Shown: piece by piece, positions 1 to 4,048 of the stretch | Layout: the number at the start of each line of letters is the position of its first letter | Position numbering within the stretch: the first letter of the stretch is position 1 | Assembly (NCBI GenBank): GCA_020354595.1 | Contig: CP070650.1 | Coordinates: forward strand, 982,494-991,156 | Reading direction: 5' to 3' | From: Myxococcales bacterium | Lineage (GTDB): Bacteria > Myxococcota_A > Polyangia > Polyangiales > Houyiibacteriaceae | DNA: 8,663 nucleotides | The notes under the pieces: model-generated | The model's database searches: none | Seen by the model: only the letters and a program-made list of their open reading frames with translations | Told to the model about the DNA's origin: nothing | Made by a program: the position numbers and the translations under genes

Positions 1-234
1 CTCTCCAAGCGCGCTCCGCGCCAAGCTGACCGCGCGCTGAATCGAGCTCTCCGTCACGATGGTGTCCGGCCACAGCTCCTCGAGCAGCTCTTGCTTGGGC
101 ACGACCCGCTCGTGGTTTTCGACCAGGTACAACAACAGGTCGAACACCTGCGGTTGCAGCGCCTCCGCTTTGCCCTCCACACGGAGCTCGCGGCGGGCGG
201 GGTCGAGCTCGAACTCTCCAAAAACAAAAGTCAT
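1..234 (-). CDS. N-terminal part of a winged-helix (OmpR/CadC-type) regulator, cut by the window edge
   Basis: The first 78 codons are visible, starting with ATG at 234-232; the rest lies left of the window. The translation opens MTFVFGEFELDPARRELRVE, the beta-strand entry typical of the Trans_reg_C (OmpR C-terminal) winged helix. It continues with LQPQVFDLLLYLVENHERVV, then a helix-turn-helix region ending in LWPDTIVTESSIQRAVSLAR, which matches the recognition-helix pattern of this fold. Because the DNA-binding domain is at the extreme N-terminus, this is not a classical receiver-first OmpR regulator. In this arrangement (CadC/ToxR-like, or winged helix followed by AAA or TPR domains) the sensing part is C-terminal and not visible here. 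No clear Shine-Dalgarno precedes the ATG. The gene is divergent from the small gene at 351, and the three 11-bp repeats between them are a plausible target of this protein, which is inference. The domain call is firm; the full architecture is unknown. Confidence 0.85.
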   Translation of the reverse strand, partial: MTFVFGEFELDPARRELRVEGKAEALQPQVFDLLLYLVENHERVVPKQELLEELWPDTIVTESSIQRAVSLARSALGE

Positions 235-249
235 GCCGGGGACTTCGCT

Positions 250-278
250 AAGCTAAGGCTTTGCTAAGGTCCTGCAAA
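250..278 (-). promoter_or_regulatory. Weak candidate promoter of the winged-helix gene
   Basis: On the minus strand a TTGCAG hexamer (277-272) is followed after 16 bp by TAGCTT (255-250), loosely resembling -35 and -10 elements. The predicted transcript would start only about 8 nt before the ATG at 234. Both hexamers lie within the 11-bp repeat block, so a protein bound there would be expected to block this promoter (autorepression). The matches are poor (about 4/6 and 3/6), so this is tentative. Confidence 0.25.
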
Positions 279-284
279 GGACCT
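252..284. repeat. Three tandem 11-bp direct repeats, candidate operator
   Basis: Three contiguous 11-mers lie in perfect register: GCTAAGGCTTT (252-262), GCTAAGGTCCT (263-273) and GCAAAGGACCT (274-284). The first seven bases are GCTAAGG, GCTAAGG and GCAAAGG. A further GCTAAG overlaps just upstream at 247-252. Repeats 2 and 3 also contain a 7-bp inverted pair, AAGGTCC (266-272) and GGACCTT (279-285). OmpR/PhoB-type winged helices are known to bind head-to-tail to direct repeats with an 11-bp period. A gene for such a domain starts 18 bp away, so regulation of both divergent genes by this site is a reasonable inference. Confidence 0.7.
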
Positions 285-300
285 TCTCGGGGCTCCTCCC

Positions 301-306
301 TAGGAT
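301..306 (+). promoter_or_regulatory. Candidate -10 element of the small gene
   Basis: TAGGAT matches four of six positions of TATAAT. The expected -35 position (about 278-283) has no consensus hexamer and is occupied by the third 11-bp repeat. An activator bound over the -35 region is how PhoB-type activators commonly work. The predicted leader from about 313 to 350 would contain the strong ribosome binding site. This is inference only. Confidence 0.3.
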
Positions 307-338
307 GCATGAAGACGCGGCAGAACACACGCCGCAAA

Positions 339-345
339 AGGAGGT
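339..345 (+). promoter_or_regulatory. Strong Shine-Dalgarno that fixes the start of the small gene
   Basis: AGGAGGT, an almost perfect anti-16S match, lies 5 nt before the ATG at 351. Upstream in-frame ATG codons (261, for example) have no such site and would run through the repeat operator, so 351 is the likely start. Only one other gene in the window has a recognisable ribosome binding site. Confidence 0.8.
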
Positions 346-350
346 TCACC

Positions 351-509
351 ATGTATCCGAAGTTCGATTTCATCCGCCGTTTCGCCAAGGACGTCAGCCA
401 AGCAGCCCGCCTCGTCGCGTTCAACATCGAGCTCGATGTCGAGGTCACCGAAGACGAGATCATCGAGGAGCTCGAAGTCCGAGGCTATGGCGTCTACGCC
501 GGCCGCTGA
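351..509 (+). CDS. 52-residue small protein of unknown function
   Basis: The gene encodes 52 residues from ATG 351 to TGA 507-509. I do not recognise a family. The N-terminal half (MYPKFDFIRRFAKDVSQAAR) is basic and aromatic. The C-terminal half is strongly acidic and probably helical (roughly residues 28-43: LDVEVTEDEIIEELEV), ending RGYGVYAGR. There is no signal peptide, transmembrane segment or cysteine, so a cytoplasmic protein is likely. Evidence that it is real: a near-perfect Shine-Dalgarno, a dedicated upstream region with an ordered repeat operator, divergence from a regulator gene, and a stop only 2 bp from that of the convergent lipoprotein gene. The charge-split sequence would suit a small adaptor or inhibitor that binds a protein partner, but that is speculation. 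An upstream extension of the frame is unlikely given the ribosome binding site. Confidence 0.75.
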   Translation: MYPKFDFIRRFAKDVSQAARLVAFNIELDVEVTEDEIIEELEVRGYGVYAGR

Positions 510-511
510 GG

Positions 512-1279
512 CTATTCGGGCCGCGCGCGTGCTTCGAAGCGCGCCACCAGCGTCTTGTCTGCGAAGAGCAGGAGCTTGGAGCCGTGAATCTCGTACCGAG
601 TGGTCGAGGCGAGCGCGGTGAAGAGCTCCTGCTCTTGATCCATTCCTTCGGGGCAAGCCATCCGTGTCGCCCCCAACGCGCCGAATTTCAGTGAACGCTC
701 GGTCGCCTCGTACGAGCCGAAGAAACGGTTGCACCCGCCGAAGCCGTATGCGCTGGCTTTTTTGGAGTTGAGCTCGAGGTAGGGCGCCTTGGCGTTGACC
801 GTGACGGTGATCGGCTTTCCATTGAGCTCCAGTAGCGCCCAGTAGGTGTCCTCGAGCTTGACCTCTTTCATGCTTCCACAGGTCTCCCTCGGCCACGTGC
901 GAACGAAGCGCGTGACGATCAAGTTGGTTTCCATGACCTTGGTATCCACGTTGGGGCGGGCTTCGAGGCGTCCCTGGACCGTGACCAACAAAGGCGAGCC
1001 CGGCGCGATCTTGGCCTTGCCGTACGCGCGCTCGAGCGCGGCGTTGTCCCCTTCCATCGCGACCGGCCACTGCTCTCGCGTCGCGCAGTCCATGAAGATC
1101 CCGGCGTCGGCCATATACGAATACATGCCCTCGAGGCTCATGGTCCCCGATGCGGGCGGCGGCTCCCGCCTCTCGTCGGCGGGGTTGGCGGTGTCTTTTC
1201 CCTTCTTGCAGCCGCCGAGGGCGAGCATGGCGGCGAGGGTGCCCAACACGAGCACCCGAGCGGTCGCGATCCCCTTCAT
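512..1279 (-). CDS. Lipoprotein with NlpE-like OB region and META (HslJ-like) domain
   Basis: The protein has 255 residues, from ATG 1279 to TAG 514-512. Residues 1-24 form a lipoprotein signal (MKGIATARVLVLGTLAAMLALGGC) with lipobox LGGC and lipidated Cys24. Lys25 at +2 favours outer-membrane sorting under E. coli rules. A short charged linker follows. Residues 50-128 (YSYMADAGIFMDC, then WPVAMEGDNAALERAY, then LLVTVQGRLEARP) resemble the C-terminal OB-fold of NlpE-type envelope lipoproteins. Residues 141-248 are a META domain: DTYWALLELNGKPI, GFGGCNRFFGSY (180-190) and ATRMACP (204-210) are its hallmarks. Both domains are associated with envelope stress or surface sensing, but no biochemical activity can be assigned. 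The gene lies 50 bp downstream of the LytTR regulator gene on the same strand, so it may be co-transcribed with it. A promoter-like sequence just before its ATG could also serve it alone. Confidence is high for META and moderate for the OB region. Confidence 0.85.
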   Translation of the reverse strand: MKGIATARVLVLGTLAAMLALGGCKKGKDTANPADERREPPPASGTMSLEGMYSYMADAGIFMDCATREQWPVAMEGDNAALERAYGKAKIAPGSPLLVTVQGRLEARPNVDTKVMETNLIVTRFVRTWPRETCGSMKEVKLEDTYWALLELNGKPITVTVNAKAPYLELNSKKASAYGFGGCNRFFGSYEATERSLKFGALGATRMACPEGMDQEQELFTALASTTRYEIHGSKLLLFADKTLVARFEARARPE

Positions 1280-1286
1280 GCGAGGG

Positions 1287-1295
1287 GGTTTACCA
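1287..1295 (-). promoter_or_regulatory. Candidate extended -10 abutting the META lipoprotein start
   Basis: On the minus strand TGG-TAAACC (1295-1287) is followed by 7 nt and then ATG 1279. This resembles an extended -10 placed so that transcription would begin at or beside the start codon, and no Shine-Dalgarno is visible. The hexamer ends in C rather than T, so it is weaker than the comparable sites at 3293-3285 and 6676-6684. Confidence 0.3.
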
Positions 1296-1329
1296 CCGGC
1301 GGCGCCGATCGCTAAGGTTTTTCGGCGAC

Positions 1330-2052
1330 TCAACCCGAAAACGGGATGCGCTCGCGGAGCTTCTTCGCGCGCTCCCGGGCGAGCGGCACCTTCGGCTCCT
1401 CCGGGTGGTCGAGCAGGAGCTGGAACGTGCCGGCGCCGGTCGGCTCGATGGCACGGATGCGATCGTAGCGGACGATGAAACCCCGGTGCGATCGGAAGAA
1501 GGCCTCGGGGTCGAGCTGCTCTTCGAGCACGGCCAACGTCTTGTCGATGGCGAAGCGGTCTTCTTCGGTCACTGCCCACACGAGCTCGTCCTTGACCTCG
1601 AAGTACACGACCTGGTCGAGCTCCAGCACGACGTAAGCGTCCTTGCGTCGCACCGCGATTCGATCGAGCCGCTCCTGGCTGCTCGAGGCGGCGTCGCCGC
1701 GAACGCGCTCCACCGCCTGGCGCAGTCGGTCGAGGCGCACGGGCTTCAGCAAGTAGTCGGCGACCCGCGCTTCGAATGCTCTGAGCGCGCCCTCGTCGTG
1801 GGCCGACACGATCACCACTCGAAGATCGGGATGACTTGCCATCAAGGTCTCGGCGAGCGCTACGCCGTCCGGGCCCGGCATGCGCAGATCGAGAAACGCC
1901 ACGTCCGGCTGCTCCTCCTCGCAGAGCGTCTGGGCCTCGGGCGCATTGCGGGCCTCGCCGACGACCTCGATGTCCTTGCATTGCCCGAGCATGAATCGAA
2001 GCTCGTCGCGAGCCAGGGGCTCGTCGTCGACCACGATCGCGCGAATGCTCAT
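1330..2052 (-). CDS. LytTR-family response regulator (LytR/AlgR type)
   Basis: The protein has 240 residues and is a complete two-domain regulator. The receiver domain spans about residues 1-118, with the acidic pair D9/D10 (VVDDEPLARDEL), phosphoacceptor D55 (VAFLDLRMPGPDG), the conserved Ser/Thr at S83 (VIVSAHDEGAL) and K103 (DYLLKPVRLDRL). The LytTR DNA-binding domain spans about 129-238, with YFEVKDELVWAVT and the hallmark FFRSHRGFIVRYDRIRAIEP (186-205). LytTR proteins bind direct repeats in promoters. The start ATG overlaps the stop of the kinase gene by 4 bp (ATGA at 2052-2049), a classical sign of translational coupling with its cognate sensor. All catalytic residues are present, so it should be phosphorylatable. 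Its target promoters cannot be determined from the window; the lipoprotein 50 bp downstream is a candidate only by position. Confidence 0.95.
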   Translation of the reverse strand: MSIRAIVVDDEPLARDELRFMLGQCKDIEVVGEARNAPEAQTLCEEEQPDVAFLDLRMPGPDGVALAETLMASHPDLRVVIVSAHDEGALRAFEARVADYLLKPVRLDRLRQAVERVRGDAASSSQERLDRIAVRRKDAYVVLELDQVVYFEVKDELVWAVTEEDRFAIDKTLAVLEEQLDPEAFFRSHRGFIVRYDRIRAIEPTGAGTFQLLLDHPEEPKVPLARERAKKLRERIPFSG

Positions 2053-3278
2053 GCTTGCTCTCCTTCGATCGGCGCCTCCTTCGGAAGCTCCAGCGTGACC
2101 AGCGTACCGCGTTCCATCGAAGAAAGCTTCAAGTTGGCCTGCCCGTCGTACTGCTGCTTGAGGCGTTTGCGCAAGGTTTTTAGGGCGACGCCGGAACCCT
2201 TCGTCGGCGGGCCATGGTTTGGTCCGTCGGCTTCGTCTTCGACTTCGATGCGCAGCCGGTCACCGAGATCGGACGCCCGGATCGTGATCCGGCCGAGCCC
2301 TTGCTTGGGGGTGATGCCGTGCTTCACGGCGTTCTCGACGATCGGCTGAAGGAGCAGCGCTGGGACGCGGGTGTCGCGCACGCTCTCATCGACGGAGGTC
2401 TGCACCGCCAGGCGCTCGTCGCCGAGGCGCGCTCGCTCGATGGCCAGATACGCGCATGCGTGCTCGACCTCGTTCATGACCGACGCGTCGTGGGGATGAT
2501 GCAGTAGATAGCGATATAGGTCGGCGAGATCCGACACCAGGTCGCGGGCCTGCTCGGGGTTTCGGCGGATGGTAGCCCGGACCGTATTGAGCGCGTTGAA
2601 GAGAAAGTGCGGCTCGAGGCGGTTGCGCAGGGCGGTGAGCGACATCGCGTCCGCCGCGGCTTGTGCTTCCACCAGGGCGACGGCTTGTTCTTGACGCGAG
2701 ATCACGACCAGCGCGACATTGACGAAAAGCGCGACACCGGCTGCGACCCCCGCAAGCTGCACGCCCAAAGAGGGCAAGGCGGCGATCGGGTTTCCTCCCT
2801 CGAAGCCCATCCCCACCGCGGTCACACCGAGGCCGGCGACCTGCACCATCGCCGCGCCACCGAGCACTCGCCAACCCACGAACATCTTCTCTCTTCGCAC
2901 CGACATGCGCCCCGCAAGCCAGCCGTCGAGCACCGAGGCGGCCACATCCCAGGGAATGCCCTCCGGGTGAAACCGAAGCACGTAGAAGCCGCCCCCCATC
3001 AAACCGGTCAACGCACCGGCTTTCGGGCCACCGAGGATCCCGGCGATGATGATGCCGATCGCGCGAAGATTGAGATGGTGCCCTAGCCAGTCGAAGCCCA
3101 TCGCAGAGCCCCACATCGAGAACAGCAATCCGAAGATGACGACGACGGCGATGTCTCTAGGCCGCCCTACGCCCAAGAGCCGGTTTCGTAGCGGCGGTAC
3201 GAGGACGCCGATCAGACCACAGGTCGCGATGAGGCTGAGCTTCTCGAAGAGCTCGGGGATGAGCAGCCGAACATCCAC
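2049..3278 (-). CDS. LytS-like membrane sensor histidine kinase
   Basis: The protein has 409 residues and starts with GTG at 3278. The N-terminal ~195 residues hold five to six hydrophobic segments (about 14-31, 43-60, 71-90, 92-101, 137-157, 172-194). The segment GGPKAGALTGLMGGGFYVLR fits the 5TM-5TMR_LYT sensor family. The His_kinase domain follows, with phosphoacceptor H224 in LEPHFLFNALNTVRATIRRN. The ATPase domain has the N-box LLLQPIVENAVKHG (308-321, N316). Its G1 region (EVEDEADGPNHG) and G2 region (GSGVALKTLRKRL) depart from the usual DNG.G and G.GIGL.N patterns. It should autophosphorylate and pass phosphate to the overlapping LytTR regulator. The signal is unknown; relatives with this membrane domain are linked to cell-wall or membrane-state sensing and to pyruvate. 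The start codon sits 6 nt after an extended -10-like sequence with no Shine-Dalgarno. Confidence 0.93.
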   Translation of the reverse strand: MDVRLLIPELFEKLSLIATCGLIGVLVPPLRNRLLGVGRPRDIAVVVIFGLLFSMWGSAMGFDWLGHHLNLRAIGIIIAGILGGPKAGALTGLMGGGFYVLRFHPEGIPWDVAASVLDGWLAGRMSVRREKMFVGWRVLGGAAMVQVAGLGVTAVGMGFEGGNPIAALPSLGVQLAGVAAGVALFVNVALVVISRQEQAVALVEAQAAADAMSLTALRNRLEPHFLFNALNTVRATIRRNPEQARDLVSDLADLYRYLLHHPHDASVMNEVEHACAYLAIERARLGDERLAVQTSVDESVRDTRVPALLLQPIVENAVKHGITPKQGLGRITIRASDLGDRLRIEVEDEADGPNHGPPTKGSGVALKTLRKRLKQQYDGQANLKLSSMERGTLVTLELPKEAPIEGEQA

Positions 3279-3284
3279 GGTCCG

Positions 3285-3293
3285 AGCCTAGCA
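3285..3293 (-). promoter_or_regulatory. Candidate extended -10 directly before the kinase GTG
   Basis: The minus strand reads TGC-TAGGCT, then CGGACC, then GTG (3278). The TGn-TAnnnT extended -10 pattern, 6 nt before the start codon and with no Shine-Dalgarno, would place the transcript start on the start codon (a leaderless mRNA). The same layout, TGC-TAAACT plus 6 nt plus ATG, occurs before the acetyltransferase gene at 6691. Confidence 0.45.
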
Positions 3294-3335
3294 GCGTTTG
3301 GCGTGGCGGGCGTGGTCCCCCGTGACCAGCTGCGC

Positions 3336-3341
3336 TATCGT
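3336..3341 (+). promoter_or_regulatory. Candidate -10 directly before the Cys-rich lipoprotein start
   Basis: TATCGT (four of six matches to TATAAT) lies 7 nt before ATG 3349, so transcription would begin at about the ATG. No Shine-Dalgarno is present in the preceding 20 nt and no clear -35 was found. It faces the kinase promoter in the same 70-bp intergenic region. Confidence 0.35.
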
Positions 3342-3348
3342 CGCCTCG

Positions 3349-3564
3349 ATGGGCCGACGAGCGCTGTGGCTGCTGTGGTTCGCATTCTTGTTCGGCTGCG
3401 GTGTGAACATCACGCCGAAGCAGCTCGACGAGCCGTGCACGCGGACGGCTCAGTGTGAGGTCGGCTTGGTTTGCCAGGCTGGCGTCTGCCAACCGATGGG
3501 GGATGCCGGTGTCGGTGGCTCCGGAGGCGCGGGCGGCGTTGGTGGCGCAGGCGGCGGGTCTTGA
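3349..3564 (+). CDS. Small Cys-rich lipoprotein with Gly-rich tail
   Basis: The protein has 71 residues. ATG 3349 was chosen over the in-frame 3298 start because it begins a good lipoprotein signal: MGRRALWLLWFAFLFGC, with lipobox LFGC and lipidated Cys17. The mature part is a four-cysteine module, C30-x5-C36-x5-C42-x4-C47 (EPCTRTAQCEVGLVCQAGVC), which resembles the small disulfide-rich modules (Dickkopf-like cysteine patterns) frequent in myxobacterial surface lipoproteins. A tail of Gly-Gly-X repeats (GVGGSGGAGGVGGAGGGS, about 54-71) then ends abruptly. In related proteins such Gly tracts usually link to a further domain, so this may be a truncated member or a naturally short one. The next frames show only antisense shadow of the convergent gene, so no frameshifted continuation is evident. 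Its function is unknown; it is presumably anchored to the membrane facing the periplasm or the surface. Confidence 0.75.
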   Translation: MGRRALWLLWFAFLFGCGVNITPKQLDEPCTRTAQCEVGLVCQAGVCQPMGDAGVGGSGGAGGVGGAGGGS

Positions 3565-3565
3565 A

Positions 3566-3955
3566 TCAGGGCTCTTCCGCCTCTTGGGCCTCTTGCAGGA
3601 GGTTGCCCGCCTGATTGATGTACTCGAAGCCGTTCTTGACGACGAAGACCTCGCCGTTATCCGCCCGAATGGTCACGTCGACCGCCCCCGGCTCGAAGCG
3701 GCGCGGCGTGACGGCGAGGAGGGCCTTTTCGTTCTGAATCGACACCTGCGACGATCGCTGTTGCCCGAAGTACACCGCGTAGCCGATGTCCAGGCGGACG
3801 TTGCGGCCGACCACCCGGACGGTCTTGCCGCCCTGCAGGCCTCCGAAGTCGGGGTCGAGCCCATGAAACGTCATCTCGCCGCGTGGTTTCTCGCAGGCGC
3901 CGAGCAGAAGTACTGCGCCGATGATCACGCCAAGGATGCCCCCGTGCTTCCTCAT
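3566..3955 (-). CDS. Lipoprotein with a single IPT/TIG domain
   Basis: From ATG 3955 the protein has 129 residues; a TTG at 3970 would add five. The ATG is preferred because it begins a textbook lipoprotein signal, MRKHGGILGVIIGAVLLLGAC (lipobox LGAC, lipidated Cys21, Glu at +2). Residues of about 30-112 form an immunoglobulin-like IPT/TIG domain: FHGLDPDFGGLQGGKTVRV, then VRLDIGYAVYFG, then VTPRRFEPGAVDVTIR, then VFVVKNGFEYI, the typical opening and closing strands. An acidic, Gln-rich tail follows (NLLQEAQEAEEP). IPT domains mediate binding or serve as structural modules in surface proteins. Nothing indicates a catalytic activity. Its stop codon lies 1 bp from that of the convergent Cys-rich lipoprotein, and its start is divergent from the large receiver protein gene. 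Confidence 0.85.
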   Translation of the reverse strand: MRKHGGILGVIIGAVLLLGACEKPRGEMTFHGLDPDFGGLQGGKTVRVVGRNVRLDIGYAVYFGQQRSSQVSIQNEKALLAVTPRRFEPGAVDVTIRADNGEVFVVKNGFEYINQAGNLLQEAQEAEEP

Positions 3956-3998
3956 CCCACTACTGTCCAATTACCACGTTCCCGATTCGAAGGCATGC

Positions 3999-4004
3999 TT
4001 GACA
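3999..4004 (+). promoter_or_regulatory. Possible -35 hexamer and small palindrome before the receiver-TPR gene
   Basis: A perfect TTGACA stands at 3999-4004, between GCATG (3993-3997) and CATGC (4003-4007), which are inverted copies; CTTG (3998-4001) and CAAG (4007-4010) form a second inverted pair. No convincing -10 is found 16-18 bp downstream (CCACAC at 4022), so an activator or another sigma factor would be needed if this is a promoter. The 93-bp region 3956-4048 also serves the divergent IPT lipoprotein. Confidence 0.3.
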
Positions 4005-4038
4005 TGCAAGTGGGGCGCTCCCCACACTCCCGCTGACC

Positions 4039-4043
4039 GAAGG
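4039..4043 (+). promoter_or_regulatory. Ribosome binding site supporting the GTG start at 4049
   Basis: GAAGG lies 5 nt upstream of GTG 4049. The start is further supported because the translation opens exactly with a receiver-domain first strand (AKQNLLVVDADP). Confidence 0.6.
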
Positions 4044-4048
4044 TTGAA

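Noticed and set aside
266..285. Inverted repeat AAGGTCC/GGACCTT as an intrinsic terminator
   Set aside because: It lies upstream of both divergent genes, has no T-run, and is explained by the edges of the second and third 11-bp repeats.
1311..1317. A further GCTAAGG between the LytTR and META lipoprotein genes as another operator
   Set aside because: It is a single copy with no partner 11 bp away on either side, so chance is likely; it is worth remembering only if binding at 252-284 is shown.
1303..1327. CGCCGA/TCGGCG hairpin after the LytTR gene as a terminator
   Set aside because: The stem is only 6 bp with a 13-nt loop and no T-run follows on the minus strand.
512..1981. Long minus-strand open frame of 489 residues as one protein
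   Set aside because: Only the part from 1279 has lipoprotein and META features; the upstream part is out-of-frame shadow of the LytTR regulator gene.
1150..2349. 399-residue plus-strand open frame
   Set aside because: It is antisense to the LytTR and LytS genes, shows no recognisable domain, and is expected from the high third-position GC.
3455..4036. Frameshifted continuation of the Cys-rich lipoprotein
   Set aside because: The frame is simply antisense to the IPT lipoprotein gene and shows no domain after the Gly tract.
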